A DNA stretch of 64,000 nucleotides from Pontibacter ummariensis (GCF_900188175.1 NZ_FZOQ01000006.1:1-64000); one strand, 5' to 3'. Shown: positions 46,407 to 56,100, counted from the stretch's first letter. The notes: generated by a model from the letters alone, not told the origin. A program made the numbers and translations.

Positions 46407-47876
46407 ATGAAAAGTTTAAATATAACCTTACGCAAGCGTTATCTGTTGAGAATGGCTTTTCTTGCTTTGCCATTCACGTTTGCAGCTTGCGATACAGATG
46501 AACTGTTAAACCCGGTTCCGGAAACCTCTATCTCAGACAAGAACGCTTTTGACACTCCGGATAGAATACAAGGGCAGATAAATGGTTTGTATGACGCCTT
46601 AAAAAGCGGCCAGTTCTTCGGAGGCAGACTCATCGTTTACAACGAGATCAGAGGAGAAGAGTACATCAACCGACTGACGAATGGCGTTACGGGCTTACAG
46701 ACCTGGCAGCAAAACGTACAGTCAGGCACTAACGAGGTGCAGAACCTGTGGGGAGCCGCTTATGCCTCTATTAACCGCATTAACGTGTTCTTGCAAGGGC
46801 TGGAGGACAACAAGTCTAAGATTGATCCGACGCTTTACACCCAGTACCAGGCAGAGGCCAAGTTTCTGAGGGCACTGTCTTACCACAGCCTGGTAACGCT
46901 TTACGCAAAGCCCTTTAATGCTGATAACGGGGCCTCGCCTGGCCTGCCACTGCGTTTGATTTCTGAGACTTCTACAGCAAACAACGATCTGGCTCGCAGC
47001 ACTGTAGCGCAGGTTTACGCGCAAATTCTTAAGGACCTGAATGAGGCAGAGGGTGGTCTGCCAGCATCTTATGCATCAGCAGTGCTCAACACAACCAGAG
47101 CACACAAGAACACGGCTATTGCCCTAAAGACCAGGGTATACCTGCACATGGGCAATTATGCGAAGGTAGTGGAAGAAGCACAGAAGATTGTTTCAGCAGC
47201 GGCTCCTTTCACCGCAACTACTGGTGTTGCGCATGCCTTACAGGCTGACGTAGCAGTTCCATTCGCTAACTACACGACAACGGAATCTGTATTCTCTATG
47301 CCTATGTCTGATCTGGATGCCCCAGGGCTTCAAAATCAGTTAGGGTACTACTTTAACGCGGCACCAACTGGTAACGGGGAGTACTATCTAAACAGTGCAG
47401 GTATTGTGGGCGATGCAAGTTGGTCAGCCACAGATGCCAGAAGAGTAAACTTTATTGTAGCTGCTGGTGGTAACCAGTACCTCAAAAAGTATAACAAGCC
47501 GGCTCCTTTTACAGATTATGTTCCTGTGATACGTTATGCGGAGGTGTTGCTAAATTATGCAGAGGCAGCAGCCAGAACAAACGATCTTGCTAAAGCAACT
47601 GATCTGCTTTCAGCTGTCAGGAAACGCTCTGACGCGAGCTATACTTTCCCTGCTGAGTCTGTGAGCACACAGCCGGCGCTGGTAAGCACAATTCTTAAAG
47701 AAAGAAGAATTGAGTTACTGGGAGAGGGCTTCCGCTCCATGGACATCATGAGAACGCTTCAGACTTTCCCTGAAAAGACAGGTAGCGGCTTAAATGCTCC
47801 GGCAGTTGCTCCAAGCTCTACCGACTATGTGTGGCCGATGCCTAACTCGGAGATAGCGACAAACAAATTGCTGTAA
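46407..47876 (+). CDS. SusD/RagB family outer-membrane lipoprotein (1)
   Basis: 489 residues. Lipoprotein signal with lipobox FAAC puts the acylated Cys near residue 28. The body shows SusD landmarks: an early ETSISDKNAFDTPDRI region, a NLWGAAYASINRINVFLQGL helix near 112, AEAKFLRALSYHSLVTLY near 150, YAEVLLNYAEAAARTN near 375, and a C-terminal ERRIELLGEGFRSMDIMR segment. It is the surface substrate-binding lid of the SusC transporter encoded just upstream. A hairpin terminator follows. Confidence 0.94.
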   Translation: MKSLNITLRKRYLLRMAFLALPFTFAACDTDELLNPVPETSISDKNAFDTPDRIQGQINGLYDALKSGQFFGGRLIVYNEIRGEEYINRLTNGVTGLQTWQQNVQSGTNEVQNLWGAAYASINRINVFLQGLEDNKSKIDPTLYTQYQAEAKFLRALSYHSLVTLYAKPFNADNGASPGLPLRLISETSTANNDLARSTVAQVYAQILKDLNEAEGGLPASYASAVLNTTRAHKNTAIALKTRVYLHMGNYAKVVEEAQKIVSAAAPFTATTGVAHALQADVAVPFANYTTTESVFSMPMSDLDAPGLQNQLGYYFNAAPTGNGEYYLNSAGIVGDASWSATDARRVNFIVAAGGNQYLKKYNKPAPFTDYVPVIRYAEVLLNYAEAAARTNDLAKATDLLSAVRKRSDASYTFPAESVSTQPALVSTILKERRIELLGEGFRSMDIMRTLQTFPEKTGSGLNAPAVAPSSTDYVWPMPNSEIATNKLL

Positions 47877-47897
47877 GCTACCTTTTTAAATTTAACC

Positions 47898-47927
47898 AAA
47901 GCCCGCCGTCGTAAGATGGCGGGCTTT
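47898..47927 (+). terminator. Intrinsic terminator after SusC/SusD pair 1
   Basis: Arms 47898-47910 and 47915-47927 pair over 13 bases with one G-T wobble and a GTAA tetraloop, followed by TTT. Confidence 0.85.
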
Positions 47928-48434
47928 TTTGCTTTTAAGGTATTAGGTTTCTCTGTTATCTGTCTGGTTAATAGGGTGCTGTGCCCTGAACAGGAAACGC
48001 CTCGCTGAGAACAGCCAAGGCAAAAAAGCAGCAAACGTATGCTGTAGCGTGTGGCAACGTGCAATGGGGCCTGAACGGACAACTGATGTTATAACAAACT
48101 TTTTTATGGGCTCCCTTGCTTTTATATTTTCATATCTATATACTTGGACGTCGATTAGGAGCGAGGGCAACCAGGGTGGTAGGAAATTCGGGTTCGTCGT
48201 TGCTTTGCTGCTACTCTCTCTTCATTTCAGGTGATATGCCGTTGTAGGGTGTATCTCGTTGGGATAACTTCTTTTTATTTGATCATGGGCGAGCACGCGG
48301 GCGCCGTTTTCGGTGTGTCCTGTATTTGTTATGTCCAATTTTTGGCACCTGAGAATGGTGCTACAGGCCTTTTTGTGCCTATACGCGAGCTTTTTATCTA
48401 CTTTATTCTAACCAATTTAACCATTAAAACTCAG
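47928..48434. other. Intergenic region between the SusC/SusD pairs
   Basis: About 500 bases without a gene. The open frame running upstream from the second SusC gene to 48231 has no conserved start or signal peptide, so I treat it as leader. It includes the candidate promoter at 48116-48146 and a short hairpin GCACCtgagaatGGTGC near 48345. Confidence 0.5.
48116..48146 (+). promoter_or_regulatory. Candidate promoter of the second SusC/SusD pair
   Basis: TTG at 48116-48118, 20-base spacer, TATACTTG at 48139-48146 (7 of 8 to TAnnTTTG). It predicts a leader of about 280 bases. Confidence 0.35.
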
Positions 48435-51400
48435 ATGAGAAAACTACTACTACTGAGTTTTGCCTTGGTGCTTACGCTTCTACAACAAGCGTATGCCCAA
48501 AGCAAAACGATCTCTGGTACGGTAACGGACCAGAGCACATCCCAGGGGCTGCCAGGGGTGGCAGTCATTTTAAAGGGGACCACAGTTGGTACTACCACGG
48601 GAGTCGACGGTACTTATTCTATTAGCGTACCGGCCAATGGCGGGACCCTGATCTACCGTTTTGTCGGCTACAACGTGGTAGAGCGTACGATCGGTAACGC
48701 GGGCACAGTGAACGTGGCCCTGTCGTTAGACACGAAGCAGTTAAGCGAAGTGGTGGTGACAGCCGTTGGTATCGAGCGTAAGCCAAAGACGATCGGCTAT
48801 GCCATCGCCGAAGTGAAGGCCGACGAGATCACACAGGGCCGTTCTACCCAGGTACTGGGTGCTTTGCAAGGTAAAGTGGCCGGTGTGCAGATCAACAAGT
48901 CAGGCGGCGGCGTGAACAGTTCTACGCGCGTTACGCTTCGTGGTCAGCGCTCCTTCAACGGCGAGAACCAGCCGCTGTTTGTTGTAGACGGTATTCCAAT
49001 CGATAACTCCAGCATCCAGCCTTCTTCTACATCTGGTAGCCAGGTGGACGTGGGTAACCGCGTAAACGACATCAACCCGGATGACATCGAGTCTATGACC
49101 GTACTGAAAGGCCCAAGCGCGGCTGCTCTTTATGGCTCGCGTGCCTCTAACGGTGCCATCATCATCACAACCAAGTCTGGTAAAAACGCCGCTGCGCGCG
49201 GCAAGAAAGCAGAAGTTACGTTCAACACTTCTTACGTGCTGGATAACGTAATGAAACTGCCTGATTTCCAGAACGAGTTCGGCTCAGGCTATGACCTGGA
49301 CACCTATGTGCCGTACGAAAACACGAACTGGGGGCCAAAATTTGACGGGCAGCTGCGTCCGGTAGGTCCTGTATTGGCAGACGGAAGCCAGCTAATGCTG
49401 CCTTACACGGCTAAGCCAGACAACGTGAAAGACTTTTTTGAGACGGGTACTACATTCCAGAACTCTGTATCGCTGGCTGGTGGTAACGAGAAGTCTAACT
49501 TCTACCTTTCTTTCTCTGACGTAGATCAGAAAGGTGTTATCCCAAGCGATGAGTTCGGAAGAAACACCGTGAAAATTACCGGTGGAACCAAGCTGTCGAA
49601 CAACATCACCGCGAATGCTTCCTTGAGCTACAACAAGAACGTGACAAACGTGTCTTATGGGGGTACAACCGGTAGAACAGGCGTGTACAATGCCGTGCTG
49701 AACGGTGCGCGTATGATCGACCTGGCTGACTACAAAGACTGGAGAAACAACAAGTTCGCTGCGCCTGACGGCTTCTTCTCTGGTTACTATCCTAACCCTT
49801 ACTGGGTAATCGACAACAACCGTTTCCACAGCAACCTGGACCGTGTAATGGGTAACCTGGCTGTTACTTACGATCCGCTGGACTGGTTGAGCTTTACTTA
49901 CCGGTTGGGTACAGACGTGTCTACTGACAGAAGAAAGCAGACCTTTGCGCAGGTAGATTACAATGGTGTGGACCCGAACGGCGAAGAGTACGACCGTCCT
50001 TCTGACTTCCCGGGCGCGGTGACCGAGACAGATATCTTTATCCGTGAGATCACTTCTGACGCTCTTGTAACTGCCAAGAAAAACCTGACAGATGACCTTA
50101 ACCTGCAGGTGATTGTTGGCCAGAACATCAGACAGCGCGACACCAGACAACTGAGCGCTACGGCCAACGCCCTGTCTATTCCTGACTTCTACAACATCGG
50201 TAACCGAGTAGGGGAGGTAAGTGCGTCTGAGGAGTCGTTCAAGCGACGCATCTATGGCGTGTTTGGGGATATTACCTTGGGTTACAGAGACTACCTGTTC
50301 CTGAACGTGACAGGCCGAAACGACTGGTCTTCTACCTTGTCTGATGAGAACAACTCTTACTTCTACCCAAGCACCAGCTTAGGCTTTGTGTTTACAGAGG
50401 CTGTACCTGCTCTTAAAGACAACAACGTACTGTCTTATGGTAAACTGAGAGCCAGCTACGCCAAAGTAGGTAATGATGCCGATCCCTATACGCTGCAGCC
50501 TATCTTTAGCGTGGGTACCGGTTTCCCTTATGGCTCTTTAACCTCTTACACGGTAGATAACACTGTGTACAACCCGAACCTGACACCAGAGTTCACAACC
50601 TCATACGAAGTAGGGGCTGAGCTGTCTTTCTTCAATAACCTGGTGACCCTGGATGCGACCGTGTATAAGACGCTGAGCACAAACAATATCGTGAAGATAG
50701 CTACCTCGCCTTCTTCGGGCTACACAGGTGCTTATGTAAATGCGGGAGAGATCAGCAACAAGGGTATCGAACTGGCCCTGAATGCAACACCTGTAAGAAC
50801 AATGGGTGGTTTCAGATGGGACATCGGAGTTAACTACTCTAAAAACAACAGCATCGTGGAGAGCCTGTACGGCGATTCGAAAGAGCTTGCCTTTGGTACT
50901 GGTGGTGCCGTTCCTACGGCCATCGTGGGCGAGTCTTTCCCTGTGTTGAAAGGAACTGCCTTGCTGCGCGACCCAGAAGGCCGTGTGATTATTGATCCGG
51001 CCACAGGTTATCCGAAGAGAGATCCTGAACTGAAGATCCTGGGTAAGATTAACCCGGATTATATCGTGGGTATCAACAACACCTTCTCTTATAAAGGACT
51101 GTCTCTCTCTACTGTTTGGGATATCCGCCAGGGAATGTCTATCTACTCTGGTACTAAGAACACCCTGGTGTTTACTGGCTCTTCAAAAGAAACGGCGCAG
51201 TACGGCCGTCAGCCTTTTGTGTACCCTAACTCTGTTGTGGAGACGTCTCCGGGCGTGTTTAAGCCGAACACAGACATCAAGACAAAAGACGGCGGCTTTG
51301 ACTACTGGTATGGGCAGTACAACGCAGTGGCAGAAAACAACGTGATCGATGCTTCTTACGTGAAGCTGCGCGAGGCTGCCCTTACGTACAACCTGCCAAC

Positions 51401-51599
51401 TTCTCTCATCGCGAAGACGCCTTTTGGCAGAGCGACAGTGGCTTTTGTTGGCCGTAACCTGTTGTTGTTCGTGCCGGAGGAAAACGAGTTCATCGACCCA
51501 GAGGCAAGCATCTTCGGTACAAGCAACTCACAGGGCCGTGAGTACAACACGACACCGTCTACCAGATCTTACGGTGTAAACTTATCAGTAACTTTCTAA
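48435..51599 (+). CDS. SusC/RagA family TonB-dependent outer-membrane transporter (2)
   Basis: 1054 residues from the ATG at 48435; an upstream in-frame GTG at 48231 would add 68 residues before the signal peptide and is rejected. Signal peptide MRKLLLLSFALVLTLLQQAYA. The regulatory-like domain (~23-105) and LSEVVVTAVG follow, then a plug with TRVTLRGQRSFNGENQPLFVVDG, then a barrel ending LSVTF. The first 108 residues differ from SusC 1 at only 21 positions, while the rest is diverged, so this is a different transporter with a similar N-domain. It is paired with the SusD gene 18 bases downstream. Confidence 0.95.
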   Translation: MRKLLLLSFALVLTLLQQAYAQSKTISGTVTDQSTSQGLPGVAVILKGTTVGTTTGVDGTYSISVPANGGTLIYRFVGYNVVERTIGNAGTVNVALSLDTKQLSEVVVTAVGIERKPKTIGYAIAEVKADEITQGRSTQVLGALQGKVAGVQINKSGGGVNSSTRVTLRGQRSFNGENQPLFVVDGIPIDNSSIQPSSTSGSQVDVGNRVNDINPDDIESMTVLKGPSAAALYGSRASNGAIIITTKSGKNAAARGKKAEVTFNTSYVLDNVMKLPDFQNEFGSGYDLDTYVPYENTNWGPKFDGQLRPVGPVLADGSQLMLPYTAKPDNVKDFFETGTTFQNSVSLAGGNEKSNFYLSFSDVDQKGVIPSDEFGRNTVKITGGTKLSNNITANASLSYNKNVTNVSYGGTTGRTGVYNAVLNGARMIDLADYKDWRNNKFAAPDGFFSGYYPNPYWVIDNNRFHSNLDRVMGNLAVTYDPLDWLSFTYRLGTDVSTDRRKQTFAQVDYNGVDPNGEEYDRPSDFPGAVTETDIFIREITSDALVTAKKNLTDDLNLQVIVGQNIRQRDTRQLSATANALSIPDFYNIGNRVGEVSASEESFKRRIYGVFGDITLGYRDYLFLNVTGRNDWSSTLSDENNSYFYPSTSLGFVFTEAVPALKDNNVLSYGKLRASYAKVGNDADPYTLQPIFSVGTGFPYGSLTSYTVDNTVYNPNLTPEFTTSYEVGAELSFFNNLVTLDATVYKTLSTNNIVKIATSPSSGYTGAYVNAGEISNKGIELALNATPVRTMGGFRWDIGVNYSKNNSIVESLYGDSKELAFGTGGAVPTAIVGESFPVLKGTALLRDPEGRVIIDPATGYPKRDPELKILGKINPDYIVGINNTFSYKGLSLSTVWDIRQGMSIYSGTKNTLVFTGSSKETAQYGRQPFVYPNSVVETSPGVFKPNTDIKTKDGGFDYWYGQYNAVAENNVIDASYVKLREAALTYNLPTSLIAKTPFGRATVAFVGRNLLLFVPEENEFIDPEASIFGTSNSQGREYNTTPSTRSYGVNLSVTF

Positions 51600-51617
51600 T
51601 TAATAAGACTAGTCATT

Positions 51618-53108
51618 ATGAAGCTATTTAGATATAGTAAATATATGCTGGGGCTTGGCCTGTTGCTTGCAACAACGGCCTGTGAGGACAACTTCCTGGA
51701 CGTTAACACCAACCCCAACAACTCAACAGTTTCTACCGCCAAACTTACCCTGCCAAGTGCCATGCGCGCCACAGCCACAGAGGTAGGAGAGGACCTTAAC
51801 ATCCTGGGTAACCTGTGGGTGGGCAACTGGGCGCAGGCCTCGGATTACCTGTGGTACGTGTCGGAGGAGCAGTACAACTTAACTGCTAACTCCTACAACG
51901 ATACCTGGACCAACCTTTATGCAGGCAGCCTGAGAGACCTGCAGTACGTTGAGAAACAGGCGAAAGAGAGCGGTAACAAGAACTACGTGGCTATTGCCAA
52001 AATCCTGCAGGCCTATAACTACCAACTGCTGGCGGACCTGTGGGGAGACGTTCCGGTGAAAAGTGCCCTGCAAGGCACGGATGAGATCTCTCCAGCCTAC
52101 GACTCGGCCGAGGAGGTATACAAGACTGTGATCACTTTGCTGGATGAGGGAATTGCCTCGCTGGACGTGGCGGCTGCAAAGCCCGGGGCGGAGGACATTA
52201 TCTTTAAAGGGAACATGGCGCAGTGGAAGAAATTCGCCAATACCCTGAAGCTGCGCGTGTACATGCGCCAGAGCATCGCCAAGCCAAGCGTAGCAGAGGC
52301 TGGCATCAAGGCCATGGCAGGTGCTGAGTTCCTGGCAGCTGGCGAAGAGGTAGCTGTGAACCCTGGCTTTAACAACTCAAGCGGCAAAACTAACCCGCTG
52401 GTAGCGAACATTGGTTACAACACAACGGGTTCTGTTACTTCTGGTAACAGAGCCACCCGTGCCAACGAGTTTGCGATCGAGTTCCTGAAAACCACCAGCG
52501 ACCCACGGGTAGAAAGACTGTACACCCGCGTTTCGGCAACGGCTGCTCATAATGCCGGCCAGTTAAAGGGTATCAGAAACGGGGTATCGCCAGGTGACGA
52601 CAACAAGTCCTCAGTGGTGTCTGGTGTTGGTAAAGCCATCATCAAACCCTTCGCAGAGGCGGGGTATGCCCAGCCAATTTACCTGATGACTTCTTCTGAA
52701 AGCCTGTTCCTGCAGGCAGAGGCCGTACAGCGCGGTTATCTTATAGGTGATGCAAAAGCCCTGTACGAAGCTGGTGTGAAAGCGTCCTTTACCTTGTTGG
52801 GAGCTACCGGCGCGGATGCCTACCTGGAGCAGGATATGAACCTGGTGGGCTGGGAGGCTTCTGCAAACAAAGTAGAGGCCATCATTACCCAAAAGTGGAT
52901 CGCTTTGAACGGAATTAACGGTATCGAAGCGTGGAACGAGTTCCGTAGAACAGGTTATCCTGCTGGTAACCCGCTTTCACTGACGGCAGTTACCCCGAAG
53001 TTCCCTGTGCGCATCCCTTATGTGCAGACGGAACTTGCCTCTAATGCTACAAACGTGCCGAAGCTGGCGAATATCTTTGACCAAAGAATTTTCTGGGATG
53101 TTGATTAA
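51618..53108 (+). CDS. SusD/RagB-type outer-membrane lipoprotein (2), SusD-like_2 subtype
   Basis: 496 residues. Lipobox TTAC gives an acylated Cys near residue 22, followed by EDNFLDVNTNPN. The sequence (LTLPSAMRATATEV near 50, YQLLADLWGDVPV near 138, AQWKKFANTLKLRVYMRQS near 200) fits the SusD-like_2 subtype, often paired with SusC proteins that import peptides or sugars. It differs in subtype from the first SusD, in line with a different substrate. It is the second gene of an operon with SusC 2. Confidence 0.92.
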   Translation: MKLFRYSKYMLGLGLLLATTACEDNFLDVNTNPNNSTVSTAKLTLPSAMRATATEVGEDLNILGNLWVGNWAQASDYLWYVSEEQYNLTANSYNDTWTNLYAGSLRDLQYVEKQAKESGNKNYVAIAKILQAYNYQLLADLWGDVPVKSALQGTDEISPAYDSAEEVYKTVITLLDEGIASLDVAAAKPGAEDIIFKGNMAQWKKFANTLKLRVYMRQSIAKPSVAEAGIKAMAGAEFLAAGEEVAVNPGFNNSSGKTNPLVANIGYNTTGSVTSGNRATRANEFAIEFLKTTSDPRVERLYTRVSATAAHNAGQLKGIRNGVSPGDDNKSSVVSGVGKAIIKPFAEAGYAQPIYLMTSSESLFLQAEAVQRGYLIGDAKALYEAGVKASFTLLGATGADAYLEQDMNLVGWEASANKVEAIITQKWIALNGINGIEAWNEFRRTGYPAGNPLSLTAVTPKFPVRIPYVQTELASNATNVPKLANIFDQRIFWDVD

Positions 53109-53127
53109 TTAATACCTGGTAATGCAG

Positions 53128-53155
53128 AAAAAGGCGGCCTTGGGGTCGCCTTTTT
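53128..53155 (+). terminator. Intrinsic terminator after SusC/SusD pair 2
   Basis: 12-base arms (53128-53139 with 53144-53155) with one G-T wobble and loop TTGG, followed by T residues. Confidence 0.88.
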
Positions 53156-53281
53156 TTATTTGAGGCACCTCTGCTGAGGTGCAGGTTATTGGGCATCAAG
53201 TGCAGGGTGAAGGGGCATGGAGAACGAAGAAAAACAGAACCCGATCCGATCGCTTTTTGTTAAGAAAAAGCTCATCCGTCG

Positions 53282-53312
53282 TTTGGCCAGTGGGCTTTTA
53301 TCTTTATACTTG
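53282..53312 (+). promoter_or_regulatory. Candidate rnhB promoter
   Basis: TTTG at 53282-53285, 19-base spacer, TATACTTG at 53305-53312 (7 of 8 to TAnnTTTG). The rnhB ATG is 17 bases after the -7 box. Confidence 0.45.
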
Positions 53313-53328
53313 TATCAAACACGAGCAT

Positions 53329-53931
53329 ATGCTTTTATCAAACCACAGCGGATATTTGCTGGAGGCAGGCGTAGATGAGGTAGGGCGAGGCTGCCTGGCC
53401 GGGCCCGTAGTGGCCGCTGCCGTTGTGCTACCAGCAGATTATCGCCATGGCTTACTAAATGACTCCAAGAAACTGACCAGGGCACAGCGCGAACTGCTAC
53501 GGGAGGACATTTTCAAAGATGCGGTGGCCTGGGCCATAGGAGAGGCTAGCCCTGCCGAGATAGACAGTGTCAATATTCTTAATGCGACCTACCTGGCGAT
53601 GCACCGGGCCTTGGACCTGTTGCAAAAGCAGCCCGAGTACCTGCTGGTGGATGGGAACAGGTTTAAACCTTACAGGGACCTGCCTTATGCCTGCATGGTG
53701 AAGGGGGACGGGCGTTATCTTTCCATAGCGGCGGCCTCTGTACTGGCTAAAACGTATCGCGATGACCTGATGGGCAAGCTGGGGCTGGATTACCCGCACT
53801 ACGGCTGGGAGAACAATGCGGGCTACCCCACCAAACAGCACCGGGAAGGCATTATGCAGCACGGCGTTACGGCCCATCACCGGCAGTCCTTCACGCTGCT
53901 GCCGGAACAACTCGACCTGGTTGTTTCGTAG
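53329..53931 (+). CDS. rnhB: Ribonuclease HII
   Basis: 200 residues from the ATG at 53329; the longer frame from 53179 lies over the promoter and is not conserved-looking. Catalytic Asp16 and Glu17 are in AGVDEVGRGCLAGPV; Asp108 is in LLVDGN, and a further site lies in the ASVLAKTYRDD region near 142. RNase HII nicks DNA at embedded ribonucleotides and removes RNA primers. It converges on the response regulator gene with an 18-base gap and no hairpin. Confidence 0.96.
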   Translation: MLLSNHSGYLLEAGVDEVGRGCLAGPVVAAAVVLPADYRHGLLNDSKKLTRAQRELLREDIFKDAVAWAIGEASPAEIDSVNILNATYLAMHRALDLLQKQPEYLLVDGNRFKPYRDLPYACMVKGDGRYLSIAAASVLAKTYRDDLMGKLGLDYPHYGWENNAGYPTKQHREGIMQHGVTAHHRQSFTLLPEQLDLVVS

Positions 53932-53949
53932 CCTGCCCCTGTCTATTCC

Positions 53950-54384
53950 CTATTTTAATTTTATCAGGTCCAGAAAGAGGCTGAAGCTATCCAGGGAGGA
54001 GTGGCTTCGCTCGAAGCTGTCGAAGGAGAGGGGCTTTACAATATAGCCCGACACGTTCAGGCGCTGCGCAGCCAGCCGGTCTGTGTCTTCGTTAGAGGTA
54101 GTCATAATAAAGACGGGGATATGGCTGAACTCCGGGTCCCGCCGCAATTCGGCCAGGAACTCCATGCCATTCATTTTGGGCATGTTTATGTCCAGCAGGA
54201 TCACGCTTGGAACAGGTGATATTTTAGGCACCCCCTCCCCGCGGAGCATGTCCAGGGCCTCCCTTCCGTTGCGCGCTACATGCAAGGGATACTCTACGCT
54301 GATCTTTCCAAGCTCCCGCTCCACGTTCATAATATCCAGGTAGTCGTCCTCCACTAAAAGGATATTAACTTTCTTCTCACTCAT
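53950..54384 (-). CDS. Response regulator (Rcp1-like, receiver only)
   Basis: 144 residues, a single receiver domain. Acidic pocket VEDDYLD near 11-17, phospho-acceptor Asp65 in ILLDINMPKMNG, Thr switch in MTTSNED near 95, and Lys in VKPLSF near 117. The loop after the first strand and the overall length fit the Rcp1-like group that partners phytochrome-type or CHASE3 kinases. It is encoded 36 bases downstream of the histidine kinase, which is almost certainly its partner. No DNA-binding domain is present. Confidence 0.93.
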   Translation of the reverse strand: MSEKKVNILLVEDDYLDIMNVERELGKISVEYPLHVARNGREALDMLRGEGVPKISPVPSVILLDINMPKMNGMEFLAELRRDPEFSHIPVFIMTTSNEDTDRLAAQRLNVSGYIVKPLSFDSFERSHSSLDSFSLFLDLIKLK

Positions 54385-54420
54385 TATTATAGGTGCTTCT
54401 GGTTCTATTAAATCTAAAAA

Positions 54421-55908
54421 TTAGGCCAGCTCTTCTTCTGCTTCTTCTGTTTTTGGCCAGGTAAAGGTAAAGGTTGCTCCCTGACCCGGCTGCGAAGTAA
54501 GCAGAACAGTGCCTCCCTGCCATTCCACTATTTTCTTTACGATGGTAAGGCCTACACCGGTACTCTCCACCGCATCACGTTCCTGCAGCGTCTGGAAGAT
54601 CACAAAGATCCTGTCGTGGTACTCCGGGGCGATGCCGGGGCCATCATCGGTTACAGAAAAGACATGAAACTTCTCCGTTTCGTGGTACCGCACTGTAATC
54701 AGCCCGGTGTCCCTGTCGTGGTATTTAATGGCATTGCTGATCAGGTTGCTGAAGACCTGTTGCAGCTGTATACGGATGGTGTGCAGGGTAGGGAGGTTCT
54801 TTTGTATGTCAATAACGAAGCCTGGCGGAGGGGAGAGCAGCTCTACTATTTCACTCAGGAGCTTGTTTACGTCTACGTCTTCCGCTATCTGGTTTGAACG
54901 CCCGATGCGGGCAAGGGCCAGAATACCGTTGATCAGGTTTTCCATGCGGGTTACGCGCACCCGCATCATATGCAGGTATTCCTGCACCTTTGGCGGCAAC
55001 TGGCTGCCCATGTCTTCCTCCACCCACCGCGAGGCTACCTCTATGCCCCTTAAGGGGGCTTTCAGGTCATGCGACACAACGTAGGCAAACTGGTCCAGTT
55101 CTTTGTTCTTGCGGTCCAGTTCTGTAAAGGTCTCGTCGATGGTGGTCGACATCCTGTTAAGGGAGGCGGAGAGCTTGCTCAGCTCATCCCCCGAAGTGTC
55201 GATGATCTGTGTTTTGTAGTCGCCCTGCGAGATCTGTTCTGCCAGCGTTACCATTTTAACAATGCGCTTGGTAATAACGCGGGTAATGTAATAGGCCCAG
55301 CTTAAGCCTAGTATAACCGACAGAATGGTCAGGAAGGTGGACACCTGGCGGGTGGTGGCAATACTGCTGGTCAGGCGGTTGCGGCGATCTTCCCGTATCT
55401 GGTACTCAATGGTGTTAAACTCCCGAAACGATGCTCGGATAGAGTCCATAAGCACTTTCTCCCCCAGTATCATGCTGTCAATCTTTACTTCGAACTCGGG
55501 GTCGTCCAGGACCTTGTCTGCTTGCTTCATGCCGATGAGCGGCTCTGCGTAAACCTCCTGCCAGCGGTTCTGAAGCTGAATGATCTCATTGATCTTCTGC
55601 GTCTGTCCTTCTGTGCCCTGTACAAGGGCCCCTGTTTCTTTAAACAGCCGGGGGAGTTGCACTTTCGCTAGCACGTAGGGCTCCAGAAAAGCTTTGTTCC
55701 CATTTAACAGGAAGCCCCGCAGGCCTGTCTCCATGTCTACCACGCTGCGTTGCAGGGCTACGGAGTTCCGGATCACGACCTGCGAACGGGACACCCATTG
55801 GGAGTTTTTGATCACGTCCTCAGAGAGTTGGTAGTTCACGATGGCGACGGCCGTGAATAACACCAAAACCAGCACGAATCCGGCGAAAAGCTTTACAGAT
55901 AGTTTCAT
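54421..55908 (-). CDS. CHASE3-HAMP sensor histidine kinase
   Basis: 495 residues. Membrane helix 7-27, periplasmic CHASE3-type domain ~35-185 (VVDMETGLRGFLLNG near 57), second helix ~191-210, HAMP ~208-262, then a HisKA dimerisation domain with phospho-acceptor His280 in VVSHDLKAPLRG. The ATPase domain has an N box (NLISNAIKYHD), G1 (DDGPGIAPEY) and G2 (STGVGLTIVKKI). It autophosphorylates and passes phosphate to the response regulator encoded downstream. The signal sensed by CHASE3 domains is generally unknown. Confidence 0.94.
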   Translation of the reverse strand: MKLSVKLFAGFVLVLVLFTAVAIVNYQLSEDVIKNSQWVSRSQVVIRNSVALQRSVVDMETGLRGFLLNGNKAFLEPYVLAKVQLPRLFKETGALVQGTEGQTQKINEIIQLQNRWQEVYAEPLIGMKQADKVLDDPEFEVKIDSMILGEKVLMDSIRASFREFNTIEYQIREDRRNRLTSSIATTRQVSTFLTILSVILGLSWAYYITRVITKRIVKMVTLAEQISQGDYKTQIIDTSGDELSKLSASLNRMSTTIDETFTELDRKNKELDQFAYVVSHDLKAPLRGIEVASRWVEEDMGSQLPPKVQEYLHMMRVRVTRMENLINGILALARIGRSNQIAEDVDVNKLLSEIVELLSPPPGFVIDIQKNLPTLHTIRIQLQQVFSNLISNAIKYHDRDTGLITVRYHETEKFHVFSVTDDGPGIAPEYHDRIFVIFQTLQERDAVESTGVGLTIVKKIVEWQGGTVLLTSQPGQGATFTFTWPKTEEAEEELA

Positions 55909-56092
55909 GGGGAGACTTGTCTGATACAGAAGCGCGTGTCCTTGCCTAAGGCCATGTTCTGAGAAGACTTTAGGTTACGCGACACGACAAGCATCCGCAA
56001 GATAAGAGGAATGCCTTAAAAAGAAAGCCCCCGAGCAAGACCGGGTGCCGGCAGGAGAAGGCATTTTATTTCGGTAGCGCCCTAATTTTACT

Positions 56093-56100
56093 TAAATTTG
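56093..56100 (+). promoter_or_regulatory. Candidate -7 box for gcvT
   Basis: TAAATTTG matches TAnnTTTG exactly, 28 bases before the gcvT ATG. No good -33 partner is seen. Confidence 0.35.

Noticed and set aside
49392..50150. Reverse-strand open frame of 252 codons inside the second SusC gene
   Set aside because: It is a shadow of a strongly supported gene in the opposite strand; its translation has no domain or signal and follows the codon pattern of the real gene.
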